Below are positions 1-11,593 of a stretch of DNA of 64,000 bases, in pieces; the first letter of the stretch is position 1; each line of letters starts with the position of its first letter. The DNA is taken from the NCBI GenBank assembly GCA_023375675.1, contig JALQBC010000024.1, forward strand, positions 124,001-188,000, given 5' to 3'. The stretch comes from Cytospora piceicola. Lineage: Eukaryota; Ascomycota; Sordariomycetes; Diaporthales; Cytosporaceae. The notes beneath the pieces were generated by a model, which was not told the origin of the DNA, searched no databases, and was given only the letters and a program-made list of their open reading frames with translations. The position numbers were made by a program, and so were the translations under genes.

Positions 1-138
1 ACACATAACCATGAGACCTGAAGTTATTTTATGCCAGGTCTTCCCTTACGAAGGGGGCTGCGGCTTGATGCTTTATGGATAATCGAGCTACTTGGACCAT
101 TGATCTAGTAGAATTTCGCTGACAGACTCTCACAATAG

Positions 139-1661
139 GCTTTCGAGAACACATCCACCAGCATTGCTGCCGCCCAGATGCGAAACGCGCTGACTGGTCT
201 CGCCGAGACGGTGGAGGACCCCGATGAGAAGAAGGTGAGGAAGACACGATACACCCTGCATGCTAGACTTGTGCTAATGATGAGTTTGTACAGCTGTTCG
301 AGACGGAGATGGATAACTTCTTCTCCCTGTTCCGCAGATACCTCAACGACAAGGCCAAGGGCAACGCTGTGAACTGGGACCGCATTGCTCCCCCCGCTGC
401 CGGCCAGGTCGTCGACTACGAGGAGTTGGGCAACTCTGAGTCTGTCGAGTTCCTGAACAAGCTTGCCGTCCTGAAGCTGAACGGTGGTCTCGGTACATCC
501 ATGGGCTGTGTCGGCCCCAAGTCCGTCATTGAGGTCCGTGACGGCATGTCCTTCCTGGACCTTTCCGTCCGCCAGGTCGAGTACCTGAACCGAACATACG
601 GAGTCAACGTTCCTTTCCTCCTGATGAACTCGTTCAACACCAACGACGACACTGCCGCCATCATCAAGAAGTACGAGGGCCACAACGTCGACATCCGTAC
701 CTTCAACCAGTCCCGATACCCCAGAATCTACAAGGACTCTCTGCTGCCTGTCCCCAAGAGCTTCGACTCCCCCATCAACGAGTGGTACCCTCCCGGACAC
801 GGTGACGTTTTCGAGTCTCTGTACAACTCTGGTGTTCTTGACGATCTGATCGAGCGTGGCATTGAGATCATCTTCCTGTCTAACGTCGACAACCTGGGTG
901 CCGTTGTTGACCTGCGCATCCTGCAGCACATGATGGAGACCAACTCCGAGTACGTCATGGAGTTGACCAACAAGACCAAGGCCGATGTCAAGGGTGGTAC
1001 CATCATCGACTACGAGGGCTCCGTTCGCCTGCTCGAGATTGCTCAGGTCCCCAAGGAGCATGTCAACGAGTTCAAGTCCATCAAGAAGTTCAAGTACTTC
1101 AACACCAACAACATCTGGATGAACATCAAGGCCATCAAGCGTGTTGTTGAGAACAACGAGCTCGAGATGGAGATCATCCCCAACGGAAAGACCATCCCCG
1201 GTGACAAGAAGGGTGAGAGCGACATCAGCATCGTCCAGCTCGAGACTGCCGTCGGTGCCGCCATCCGTCACTTCAAGAACGCCCACGGTGTCAACGTGCC
1301 CCGTCGCCGCTTCCTGCCCGTCAAGACCTGCTCCGACCTCATGCTCGTCAAGTCCGACCTCTACACCGTTAAGCACGGTCAGCTACAAATGAGCGCCAGC
1401 CGCTTCGGTGATGCTCCTCTCATCAAGCTTGGTGGCGACTTCAAGAAGGTCTCCGACTTCCAGAAGCACATCCCCTCCATCCCCAAGATCATCGAGCTGG
1501 ACCACCTCACCATCACCGGTGCCGTCAACCTGGGCCGCGGTGTCACGCTGAAGGGCACTGTCATCATCGTTGCCACCGAGGGCAGCACCATCGATGTCCC
1601 TCCCGGATCCGTCCTGGAGAACGTCGTCGTCCAGGGCAGCTTGCGCCTGCTCGAGCACTAA
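139..1661 (+). CDS. UGP1: UTP-glucose-1-phosphate uridylyltransferase (UDP-glucose pyrophosphorylase), 5' truncated by the window edge
   Basis: Catalyses UTP + glucose-1-phosphate to UDP-glucose + PPi in the cytosol, feeding glucan, glycogen and trehalose synthesis. Two exons are visible, 139-234 and 294-1661. The intron 235-293 has a GTGAGG donor, a GCTAATG branch-like site and a TACAG acceptor. The reading frame enters at 139 right after an AG acceptor, so at least one upstream exon lies left of the window. Visible protein is about 487 residues, close to full length for the family (roughly 500-525). The nucleotide-binding loop [11 protein letters not shown] is present at about 473-505, then [15 protein letters not shown], and a C-terminal left-handed beta-helix type region ([16 protein letters not shown]). 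An AATAAATAA stretch at about 1738-1746 could serve 3' end formation. Identity is very secure; only the start is missing. Confidence 0.95.
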
Positions 1662-2194
1662 GGTGTCCGGGCTAGCGCCGGTGGTTGCCTCTTTGGGCTT
1701 GTTGCATGGTATTTGCGAGTTGCGTGCAGGGGCTTTTAATAAATAAGACCGGACCCATGGTTTGACTCGGTCAATGGAGTTCGAGCCGCCCCAAAGCATG
1801 ACATTATACAGAACAGACAGTTCATAATACAAAAAAGAAAGTAAAAATACCTCTTGGTTCCTATATGACAAGTACAAGTGGACGTCGACCAGTATGACAC
1901 AGTTGATATTTATGAAAGTAACCATCGCAGTGCATGACCTCTTTAAGAGGATATCCAATTTGAATTGTTTTCCATAGAATGAGGACTCTTTAAACGGAAA
2001 CCATATCATGAAAATCAATATGCCCTTCTGGCAGTCCTCGTAAACCGATGTTGGGGCGCATAGTTGGTTGGTAATGGGTATCTCAACTGGGCATTCTGCC
2101 TCCCAGTTCGTGTATTCTTTCTACAAACGTACCAATCTAAACCATTGGGCAGTATCATAACTTCCTCTCGGACCACACCCAGACTTGGGTCCAT
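1662..2194. other. 3' flank between convergent UGP1 and YNG2
   Basis: About 530 bases between two stop codons on opposite strands. It presumably holds both 3' UTRs. AATAAATAA near 1738 is a plausible UGP1 polyadenylation element. I see no coding sequence here. Confidence 0.6.
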
Positions 2195-3541
2195 TCATTT
2201 CCCCTTCTTCTTCATAGCCTCCGTACAGACAGGACAGTACCATGTCCCGCCCTGCTGCGGCTCGCTCTTTAGCCCCACACACGACCAGTGGAACCACTCG
2301 TACGGACACGCCTCGTTGTCGCACGCGATCATATCCCCAAAACTGACCTTTTGGCACACGCAGTACTTCCTGTTATCGCTACCATCGTCGTCGTCCAGAT
2401 ACATGTGGTCGTCCTCGTCGTGCTCGCGCTTAGTCCGGACCCCGCCTTCCCTGCGACCCTCTGTGTGTATCGACCCGCGGCCTGGCCTTCCCCCCGCATC
2501 CGACTCGTCTCCGCTGATGGCGCTGTCGGCGTCGGAAAGCTCACTCTCAGCGGCCGAAGAGGGCGAGTTCTTGGTTGATTTCCTGACGCGCTGCAGGCCT
2601 GACTTGTGGACTCCAGCAGGCGTGCCCTTCTTGCTGCTGCGGCTGATGCCTCCTGATGGTGTGCCCTTACGGCCCGGGGCTACACCCTTCAGTACAGTCC
2701 GTGGCCCAGCACTACCTGCTCTTTGGATGCCCGTAGCTGTGTTGCCCTTGGGAGTGCCTGGTTGTAAAGACTGGTGCCGTGCAAGGCCGCTGGATGGGTT
2801 TGGTGCGGTGCCCAACACACCGCTGACCCTGGGTGCCCTCGGCAAAGGCGCAGTACCTGGGCCGGCTGATCCCTCGCGCACCCCTCGCTTCAAGATCATG
2901 GTGGCGGCTGGAGAGGTGGGCGCGGAAGAGGAGACATGTTGCGAGGTCTGAATGCTTCGAATCTGCGACGCAGCGCTCTTTAGCCCGAGGGTGGTTGGTG
3001 GGTTCGCGAGAGGACTGAGTGCGGCGGTAATAGGGTTTGCGGAGGGGTTAACGGAACGCGCGGAGGGAGCAGAGTTGTTGGCAGCGCTGGGTCGAAGGAG
3101 GGAAGGAAGCTCGTCAGGATCGGTAAAGCCGGGCTCGTTACGGTCGTACAGGCTCTTGATCTGCCTGTCGAGGTATTTCAGGTGCTTATCCATGATGCTT
3201 TGTAGCCGCTGTGTCAACTGTAGCTTTTCAGCCGACAGCTCGTCTGCCCTCGCATATTGTTCGCGGATGACTTTGCGATAAGGTTCCTCTCTAGGGTTGG
3301 GCTCCGTGCTGCTATTAATCCTAATCCATCGCTGAATCTTGGAATCTTTGTCATCGATGATCCTGAGACATTCGGCAACCTTGCGGTCTTTGTCGGTTAT
3401 CTCCTCCTGAATGAATTTGATCTCCTCGGGCAGGTTGGCGACGCGGTTCGTCCAGTCGTCGAGGATGAGGGCGGGATCGAGGGGTTCGACCGTAGGCATG
3501 GCCTTTCTGACGAAGTCGATGGAGAGATCGTCTCTAGGCAT
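2195..3541 (-). CDS. YNG2: ING-family PHD-finger protein, Yng2-like NuA4 histone acetyltransferase subunit
   Basis: Single-exon protein of 448 residues. The open frame extends upstream of 3541, but the first ATG is at 3541 (MPRDD). The N-terminal ING-type helical region (about residues 20-135) starts [20 protein letters not shown], typical of Yng2/ING proteins, and includes a coiled coil. Residues about 140-390 are Ser/Ala/Pro-rich and basic, probably disordered. A complete C4HC3 PHD finger spans about 394-439, with cysteine pairs in CVC and CDNEAC, the FHWSC His/Cys and the final CPVC. PHD fingers of this family read H3K4me3. The short KKKGK tail follows at once. Yng2, Pho23 and Yng1 are all ING paralogs; the N-terminus and the SFGDMIACD stretch fit Yng2 best. 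It stands head-to-head with the HOS2 gene. Confidence 0.88.
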   Translation of the reverse strand: MPRDDLSIDFVRKAMPTVEPLDPALILDDWTNRVANLPEEIKFIQEEITDKDRKVAECLRIIDDKDSKIQRWIRINSSTEPNPREEPYRKVIREQYARADELSAEKLQLTQRLQSIMDKHLKYLDRQIKSLYDRNEPGFTDPDELPSLLRPSAANNSAPSARSVNPSANPITAALSPLANPPTTLGLKSAASQIRSIQTSQHVSSSAPTSPAATMILKRGVREGSAGPGTAPLPRAPRVSGVLGTAPNPSSGLARHQSLQPGTPKGNTATGIQRAGSAGPRTVLKGVAPGRKGTPSGGISRSSKKGTPAGVHKSGLQRVRKSTKNSPSSAAESELSDADSAISGDESDAGGRPGRGSIHTEGRREGGVRTKREHDEDDHMYLDDDDGSDNRKYCVCQKVSFGDMIACDNEACPYEWFHWSCVGLKSEPQQGGTWYCPVCTEAMKKKGK

Positions 3542-5250
3542 GATGGTCAACCGATGTTGAGCTTGCAATCAAGGTGCTTTCGTGTGTGTGTTTTGCAGCG
3601 CGTTCATGATATTGCTCTCTCGATTATATCAGGAAACGAAACGCGATGAAACTAACGGCAGAACGCGAGGAAGGGCAGAGGGCCAAGTCGGACATGGAGG
3701 CGTCGTCAAGACCGACAGACAGAACGCCAGGACCAACTCGGACAACAACAGCAACAACAGCAACAACCAAGACAAGAATTAAGGGAGCTCAAACAATAGG
3801 TGAGATAGACGGGGGAGGTACGAAGGGATAGGTTGTAGGTGAAGGTGAAGGTGAAGGTAAAAAGATGCGAGGTGGCTAGTGCGGCAACATTATAGATTGG
3901 CTGGCCTGCTCACCTCACAAGCTGACGATGGAGTCTCGGAATTTGGCGAGTATGTATTGAAGTTTGGTATTGGTATTCGTGTTGACGAGACGACGGTAGA
4001 GACCCTGACCCACGACCCACGAGACGAGGGCAAGGATGGGCAAAAAGATGAATGGTCAAGATGGATCTGATGGTGAAAATTTTATGGAGAACCTGGACTT
4101 TCTGGTCTGATTTTGGTCTGAGGTCGGAATTCTGGATTCTGATCTTGGATTTCCTTGCACATGCACTTTGCCCAATCTGCTTCTAGGCTTGCGAAGTGAC
4201 AGCAGTAGGGGACAAGAAAAAGGAAAAAGAGGTGAAGTGAGTGAGGTGAGGTCCAGTTCCTATGTATATTGTGGATCCGGATGGGAAAATTGATGGGATG
4301 AAATGGCAGGTGTCACTGATTGGTGATGAAGAAGATGATGATAATGATGATGAAGATGATCAATCAAAACAACCTTGGAAATCAATGTGTTGCCTCTTTT
4401 TTTTTTTTTTTTTGGCTCTCCCTCCCTCTCTTTCCTTCCCTCCCTACAGATGTACTGTCCCCCTCTCTTTCCCCTCCTCTTTCAGTTGTTTTGTCATCAG
4501 CGAGCCTCAGGGTACCTAGGTACCTAGTGCAAGTACTTCCAAGGTTACCTAGGTACCTAAGCTTGAAAGAGGGCAAGCGTAGCAGTCGTAGCCCGGTCTA
4601 AAAGCTCTCAAAGCTCTAAAAGCTCTAAAATAGGCTGTCCCAAGCCTAATACGGTAGTACTACTGGTACCCCAACCCCTCCTGGATCTGAATCTGGCGCC
4701 ACTGTTTTAGAGATCCGTTCTGCGCTGCTGCTTGCTGCTGCTGCACAAGTGCTGCTCACAAGTGGGTGTGTGTGCGCATCCAAACATCCAAACATCCACA
4801 AATCCATCTGCATCTGCAGGGACTTGACGCCTTGTCTTGTGTGTTTCTTCGAGGCCCGAGCTTCTATCCGCCATCAACTATCGAACTTTCTCTCCTTCAC
4901 TTGAGTCTTACCCTCAAAACGTTGATTCACCGTTTCAAGGACGAATCCCCCCATTTGCAGCTCCACATATTATAGACGACAACTGTTGGCATTCGGTCTA
5001 GCAGATTCAACCCTCCGGTGTGCTCATCTTCAGCAAAGCTCATCGAACCCAACCCCCCCCCCCCCCCCAACGAGGAAGACCTAGGACCGTGAGACTATCC
5101 TGACTGCAAGCATAGAGAGGCTGGCTCCTAGACGGCGAAAAGGAGCAAGCAAGGGCTTCCTTCTCTCACGTTGAGGTCTCCCATTACAGTCTTGAACTGA
5201 TTACTGAGGCCTCTCTTCCGTATCTCCACGTTCTCGGAGTCGGACGGAGC
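3542..5250. promoter_or_regulatory. Shared divergent promoter region of YNG2 and HOS2
   Basis: 1.7 kb between two start codons on opposite strands. Contents seen: a (GGTGAA)n run at 3837-3856, a poly-T tract near 4398-4414, TACCTAGGTA-type palindromes at 4510-4561, a direct repeat AAAGCTCT/AAAAGCTCTAAA around 4600-4630, and a run of 16 C at 5053-5068 in the presumed HOS2 leader. No coding sequence recognised; the small open frames at 4262-4601 are T- and GAT-repeat driven. Confidence 0.6.
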
Positions 5251-6750
5251 ATGGATCAAAATGAGGTTGTCAAGAGGTGGCGTCCGCCGAGGACCAACTA
5301 CTTACCATTCAAGGGTTTTGAGGATTATGACGAACAAATAGTCGAAGAATTCATTCCACTAGGCAGCGCGTCCGATGCCGAGAATGCCCTCTACCTCAAC
5401 AAGTGCAAGCGCGCTGCTCAGACGTACAACATCACAAGGCCAAAGGGCCATACAGTCTCGTTTCATGTGAACCCCGAAATGGAGAAACACCACTTCGGCC
5501 AGACACATCCGATGAAGCCATGGCGCCTAACCCTCGCCAAGAGCCTCATCATGTCCTATGGTATGAACTTTGCCATGGACAACTACATGACAAGAGCTGC
5601 CACGTATGAGGAGCTCAACTCTTTCCACTCCGCGGACTACCTCGAGTTTCTAGCAACTGTTACACCTGAGCCTATACCTAGGGACATCGAAAATCCTGGC
5701 ACAGAACTCAAGTACAACCTGGGCGGATCAGATTGTCCTCTATTCGAAGGCCTCTACAACTACTGCTCAATGTCCGCAGGCAGCTCTATAGATGCCGCCC
5801 GCAAGATCTGCTCGGGCCAGTCGGACATCGCCATAGCCTGGGGCGGCGGCCTTCACCACGCCAAGAAGACCGAGGCGTCAGGGTTCTGTTACATCAATGA
5901 TATTGTCATTGCGATACTACAGCTCCTACGCTGCTTTCCGCGCGTTCTCTATATCGACATCGACGTACATCACGGAGACGGCGTCGAGGAGGCGTTCCTG
6001 TCCACGGACCGCGTCATGACCGTGTCCTTCCACAAATACGATCCAGCCAGCTTCTTCCCTGGGACGGGTGGCCTGACCGACAACGGCCCCCAGAGCGAGC
6101 ACAACCCCGGCGCGCACCACGCCCTGAACGTCCCCCTCCAGGACGGCGTCACGGACGACCAGTACGGGGCGCTCTTCAGACACGTCATCAGCGAGGTCAT
6201 AGCAAAATTCCGCCCGTCGGCCATAGCCCTGCAATGCGGCGCCGACTCCCTCGCCGGCGATAGGCTCGGCAAGTTCAACCTCCAGGTCCAGGGCCACGGC
6301 CAGTGCGTCGAGTTCTGCAAGCAGCAGAACATCCCCATGATCCTGTTCGGCGGTGGCGGCTACACGCCTCGCAACGTGGCCCGCGCGTGGACACATGAGA
6401 CCAGCATCGCCATCGATGCCTCCAAAAATATCGACCCCATACTGCCGCTGCACGCGCCCTGGCGCGAGCATTTCCGCCAGGACACGCTGTTCCCCACGCT
6501 CGAGCAGATCCTCGAGACGCCCAAGCCGAACAGGAACACCCCGAAGCGCCTCGAGGAGATCAAGGTGCACATCAGCGAGCAGCTGCGGTTCGTCAACGCC
6601 TCGCCGAGCGTGCAGATGAGCACGATACCGCCGGACCTGGGGGCTATCCGGGACGACGTGGAGGCCAAGATCAAGGAGGAGAACGAGGAGAAGGACGACG
6701 AGCTGAGGAAATTGAGGGAGGAGGGTGTGGGCATGGCGATGGAGTTTTGA
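5251..6750 (+). CDS. HOS2: Class I histone deacetylase, Hos2/HosA type
   Basis: Single-exon 499-residue Zn-dependent lysine deacetylase, expected in the Set3-type nuclear complex. All catalytic landmarks are present: GGGLHHAKK with the His pair at 202-203, YIDIDVHHGDG with Zn ligands D238 and H240, D332 in QCGADSLAGDR, and the transition-state Tyr371 in GGGGYTPRNVAR. Compared with Rpd3, the extended N-terminus (RPPRTNYLPFKGFEDYD, then RPKGHTVSFHVNPEMEKHHFGQTHPMKP) and the short acidic, coiled-coil C-terminus (about 465-490) are Hos2-like. Length is normal for Hos2 orthologs. The ATG at 5251 is preceded by a long leader with a 16-C run. The neighbouring divergent gene is an acetyltransferase-complex subunit. 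Confidence 0.95.
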   Translation: MDQNEVVKRWRPPRTNYLPFKGFEDYDEQIVEEFIPLGSASDAENALYLNKCKRAAQTYNITRPKGHTVSFHVNPEMEKHHFGQTHPMKPWRLTLAKSLIMSYGMNFAMDNYMTRAATYEELNSFHSADYLEFLATVTPEPIPRDIENPGTELKYNLGGSDCPLFEGLYNYCSMSAGSSIDAARKICSGQSDIAIAWGGGLHHAKKTEASGFCYINDIVIAILQLLRCFPRVLYIDIDVHHGDGVEEAFLSTDRVMTVSFHKYDPASFFPGTGGLTDNGPQSEHNPGAHHALNVPLQDGVTDDQYGALFRHVISEVIAKFRPSAIALQCGADSLAGDRLGKFNLQVQGHGQCVEFCKQQNIPMILFGGGGYTPRNVARAWTHETSIAIDASKNIDPILPLHAPWREHFRQDTLFPTLEQILETPKPNRNTPKRLEEIKVHISEQLRFVNASPSVQMSTIPPDLGAIRDDVEAKIKEENEEKDDELRKLREEGVGMAMEF

Positions 6751-7029
6751 GTGTATGGCATGAATCTGCAGCACGATGTGGACATATGTGCAACCTGTTA
6801 CGTTTGTTGTAAAGGTCCTATTTGGCTTTAGAGCCTGTTTACGGACTCCCCCCTGCTCCGCGTCTTGAAGTGGCACTCGACCTGGTACGCCCCTGCACAA
6901 CTCGCACTATACAATTTAACCATCAGGGTATACCCAACTTTTGGCCACGAGGCATCAGATAACAAACATTGGATAAGAAGAATATAAAAAAAAGCAGGCG
7001 GTGCGGTGCTACTTTGATTATGATCAAGA

Positions 7030-8848
7030 TTATGCAGATGCAATGCCGACCGCCCTCTCCGCCTCCACCTTGAGCATTCTCCTCTTCAGGTCTCTCACCT
7101 GGACACCGACGTAAATAATCATAGCCAATCCCACGAGGAGGCCGGCCGACATGAGCATCACGTTGACAGGCGTCGGGTCGCCCCGGAACGTCTCGTGTAA
7201 CAAGTAATCCAAGCCTGACTGCGAGAAGTTGAACAGCCCCGACAGGCAGATGATCGCCCCGTACACGGTGCCAAAAGTCTTGAAGCCGAAGACCTTGGCG
7301 CTGTAGTCCGACACGGCGGTGTAGTAGAAGGGCCTGTAGAGGACGAAGAGGCAGATGTTGGCGTACGCAGCCCACGTCTCAGGGGTGATCCCGAGGATGC
7401 CGATGGCAGTCGTGACGGCGACGAGCCAGAACAGAACGGCAACGGTCGAGAAGTGGTCAAGCAGCAGGCCGATGAAAGGGATCGACAGTATGCCGCCTAT
7501 TGGCAGGGCTACGTCGAAGAAGTTGTTGACTTCTACTGCCCGCTCGTGGGAGTGCAGCAGGGCCTCGTACTGCGGCCGGATGGTGGCGACAAAATAGTTG
7601 ATCCGGGTCATTTGAATTACTGTTGGGTATTGTTTAGCGACGGCTTGGGACAAACCTCGGAATAATGCAAGCGGGGTTACTTACCTGTGAAGAGGCATAT
7701 CAGAATGAACCAGGGAGACCGGATTTGCTCCCAGGCTGTATTATTGTGCATCACCCCCCAGACTCCAGAAGTTTCATTCTTCGTCTCCTCCTTCTTCTGC
7801 TGCTCATCCGCCTTCGCGGAGCCGAGAAGATCCTCAAGATCTGCAACAACGATCTCCCGGTGCTCCCTGCGTTCTTGTTCCAGAAGCGCCGTGTGCTCGT
7901 CCACCTGGTCGTCCCGCTCATATTCGGGAAGCGGCTGGTCCACTTCCTCGATCATCTCACCAATGGTCTTGTACGACTGCTTGGGGAGCAGGAAAACCTG
8001 CAGCAGGACGATGATGACCGGCACGACGAGGTACACAAGGAAGAACTTGTGGTGGCCGAAGGCCCCGGCCGTCTTCTCGAAAATGATGCGGTATACCAGG
8101 AACAATGCACTGGATGCGTCGAATGCTCCTGTCAGGAGGGCCAGGATCAGCCCGGAGTGCTTAGGGAAGGCATTCGAGAGCTGGAACGACGATATGTACG
8201 TGAAGGGCCCGCCGAGGGCCAGGAACAAGTACCCGAAAAGCAGCCCGTCGAAAGGCAGACTCCTCTCGAAGGCCATCAGGAGGGCACCGGCCGCCAGGAA
8301 GACGGAGCCGATGACCCCACACACCCGAGGCCCGAAATGGTCGAGGATCGTGCCGACGGGGAGCGCGGCGACGTTCGTGCTCACGGCAGCGACGGTGAAC
8401 ATGAGGTTGAGACGGATCTCAACGCACGTATCGACGTCCTCGAAGGCGGCGCCGGGCCCCGCGCCGCAGACATCCTGATAAGCCCCCTCCCTCTTGAGGA
8501 CGGGCTTGAGGGCTGCGTACCCAAAGACGATGCCTGCGGCGAAGAAGCAGTAGAAAACAGTGGCCGCTACTTGCACTTTTGTGGACGACGTGGGATCAGC
8601 GACTAATCCCTGCGCAGATCTGGGGTAGACACTCGTATGGACTTACAAACTCTCTTCCATTTTGGCACCTCAAAGGCCCCGACGGATTCCAAATATCCAG
8701 GTTTTCCCAAGGAAGGATCCCATGATTCCGGAAGGGGGTTGAAAGTCAGTCGCCTCTCGCGGCTGCTGGGAGACACATCTCTTGGTGATCGGCCTCCACC
8801 TGAGAGGTGAGTGAAGGACTCTAGTGATGAGACGCGGTGTAGGGACAT
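7030..8848 (-). CDS. FMP42: Major facilitator superfamily transporter, Fmp42/SLC43-like
   Basis: Three exons: 8848-8647, 8575-7685, 7619-7030, giving 560 residues. Introns 8646-8576 and 7684-7620 have GTAAGT donors and close the frame. The protein has a polar N-terminus of about 65 residues (RVSSLESFTHLSGGG) and two sets of hydrophobic helices. These are separated by a long charged cytosolic loop (about residues 245-330, rich in E/K/D). Segments such as LNLMFTVAAVSTNVAALPVGTILDHFGPR and FGYLFLALGGPFTY match the fungal Fmp42 / amino-acid carrier SLC43 (LAT3) group. The yeast protein has been found with vacuoles/mitochondria and its substrate is not firmly known, so a transported substrate is not assigned. 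The start is set at the first ATG of the frame (8848). Confidence 0.85.
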
Positions 8849-11593
8849 GGCTGTGCGTGCGGTGGGAGTTTGATATATCAACCCGGGGATCCTAGCCCAA
8901 AATTCCTGAGTGGCAAATATAGAGCGCCAGGCATGGTGTGAGGAGGGAGAGCAATGTGAGGAGTGAGGTCCTCAGGCACATATGTATGTAAATTTGCTAC
9001 TTATTTCCTCCGTGTCCGGCTTAGAGGCAGATGACCTTGAATGTGTGTAGAGTGACCAGCACGTAATAGGCGGGGGCACTGGCTTCCTTCTGCCGGGCGT
9101 GATTGGCCAATGGGCTCGTGCTGGCTACTCCCGAGTTCTCTCCAACCTGCTTGGAGCCGTCGAACTCTACTGTAATTAGCCCGGCCTAAACCAGTTTTAC
9201 CACCAGCCCATATCAACGCGCAGGAGATAGTAGATATGCCTATGCCTGATATGCCCTGATGTGATATCTCTCAGTGACGATGATCCTAAACAAGGAAAGA
9301 CAATTTTGCTGATATGACCGAACATCAGACATGCTGTTCTCAGCACTTCAGTGGTAACACTCATCAGGTGAGGTTTTCGCGGCAGATAAGTACCGGCTCA
9401 CCACATCAGTTTCTGTCTTAGACCCCATGTCACAGGAGAAATAAAAAAAAAATCCTTGTCTCCGAATACAACGTCCATATGCAACAACGTCCTTCGCACC
9501 CCCGTATCGTTCACCTTGGCGGGAGAGCAGAGTTTTCGCTCAAGTGAGGCTCCGGCCGCCGTGACGGCCACCTCCGCGCTTTGGGCATTTCCGCCCCGTA
9601 CTGAAGTAATGAATCATGTTACTTCCATCGATAGAGAACCGCATTCAGATAGATATAGGGCTGAAATGTCCCATGGCACTGGGGGGGAAAACAAAGATAC
9701 GGTTAATATCGGTACGTATCTCTGGACAATATAACATCGAAAACCACCGTAAAGCCGGTCGAGGGAGGACCTTCGGGCTCGTCAATCCGGAGTTGAAACG
9801 GAGCCGGGCCCGGAGCACCGGGTCCTCGGCCGGGACAAGGGAGGATAGGGATGGGATAGTGCGACTTGGATGTTTGCCATGATAATTATATATCCTTATT
9901 CCCCATTTATTGTGGTACAGAAATGGCTTCACTGAATCGTAGATTCGATACATGAGACAACATGAAGTGCTCCCCGCCCAGTATGCTAGGAAATGCACGA
10001 GACTCATAGGTAGTACGTCCTTAGTATAGATTACAATGAGTCCCTAGTTGGTTACTGATCTTCCCGGACCGATCCGCGGCCCCCAAATTGGCCGCAGGTT
10101 TGAGATCGAGGCATGCAATGAATTTAATTCAGAGGGGTAGAGGGGTTCATCTTGCAGGAGTCGCCGTTTTGTAAATTGAAGCACCTACCAACAATTGTGC
10201 TGTGACCACCTCGACGTCTCTTCGCAAAGCTGGTCTTGTTCACTTCTGCGGCGTGCCCACATGATGAGGTCTCGGTTCCGTGCCTTTCAGACAACAGTCA
10301 AGGTGGTCACTCCGTTCCTGGGGAATATCCCAGAAGCCCACTTGTGGTTATCAAGCTTGATATGGAATCCAGATCGGGACTTTGTCCAGACGTTGAACCA
10401 CGCACACACGCCAATCTTGCGGCCCAAGCTCCGGCCGTTTTCCGGTGCACTAACTGCATTGTACATATGTACCGATTTACAGTAGGTAGGGCCTAGACGC
10501 TCAGGGGTCCCAGCAGGGGTACCATCTAGGTACCTAAGTACGTACGTACCCGTGCTTCGTTACTTACCCAGGTACTTACCCAGGTACTTGTACCTAGATA
10601 GCTGAGGACGAGAACTCGTCGGCGGCTATATATGCCCCTCAAGGCTATTCAAGGTTCTTCATCATCATCTTTACAGCACACAGCACCAGAACCTTGCGGC
10701 ACTATCACCAGTGGAACGAACACCAGGGAGTTTCCCAGCCAAGTCACCAGCAAAAGAGGGTTACATCGGCGCTTCGAAGAATGAAGATTCACGAGCTGTA
10801 ATTTGCTACACCATTTCTTGTAAGCGCCCGTTGGGCGGCACCAATCACCGACCAGACCTGCGATGCTTCTCAGCGGGGCCCACATGGACATTTCCAAAGA
10901 GGGGAAAGGCCATCATCATGATCCCCTCCACTGTCCTCCACTGCCCTCATCGGCCCTCGTCGGCCCCCCTCGACTTTCAGCCTAGACCTCCAGCCAGATG
11001 CCGCCGTACGTACAACAACCCGCCGTGTGTGCTGGTTGCCTTTCCGCCCAACAGACCCCCCAAATTTGACGGTAATAATACCCTTGCCTCGCGTCTCTGG
11101 GGCCTGACTGCATGTGTGAGGCATCGTCTTTGACTCTTGACTGGCTCTGTTCACATCACCCGTATTTGACTTGACTATGGCGTTTCATCCCTGACATCTT
11201 TCTGGCTCCCTCGCAACCCTTTCCTCCTTGTGTGTGTGTGTGCGCGTGTGTGTGTTGTATGTTATGTTTTATGTTTGAAACTCTGCCTCCGACACCATTT
11301 GGGTCTCAGTGGCCACAAGACACTGACAAGTCCGAGTATCATCCCAAAGGGTTGACCTGATATGCGACCTTGGTCCAGCCTTCTCCCACCCCCACATAAG
11401 CCAGCCTTATCACCAACACAAGTGACGACGATTACCGGTGTTACACAGTTGTTCTTTACAGCTACAGCAAGGAGGAAGCTCCAGAAACATCTCTATTCTG
11501 CAGCGCATACTGCTTTGGTCACCGGCTTGACTGTCGCATCCTTGCGCAAACCCCTCGAAGCTCCTGGAGAGTTGAAACCGGCCCCAGTTCACA
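8849..11593. other. 2.7-kb intergenic region between two outward-facing genes
   Basis: Divergent promoters of the Fmp42-like gene (left) and the WW-PhoD gene (right). Visible elements: a perfect ATTGGCCAAT palindrome at 9102-9111 (double CCAAT box), a dense patch of TACCTAGGTA/GTACGTAC/ACCCAGGTACTT repeats at 10515-10605, and a GT/GC-alternating run at about 11230-11260. A TATATATGCCCC sequence lies at 10627-10638, followed by a pyrimidine-poor leader-like stretch. Small open frames (9456-10007, 10195-10496, 10711-11133) show no family similarity or start context I trust. Confidence 0.5.
9102..9111. promoter_or_regulatory. Palindromic double CCAAT box
   Basis: ATTGGCCAAT reads CCAAT on both strands and sits 254 bases upstream of the Fmp42-like ATG. 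CCAAT is the binding core of the fungal Hap complex. That this copy is functional is inference. Confidence 0.35.

Noticed and set aside
105..1376. 423-codon open frame on the minus strand
   Set aside because: It is the exact antisense shadow of UGP1; biased V/L/D composition and no family match.
5926..6900. 324-codon minus-strand frame across HOS2
   Set aside because: Antisense shadow of the deacetylase, which has every catalytic motif on the plus strand.
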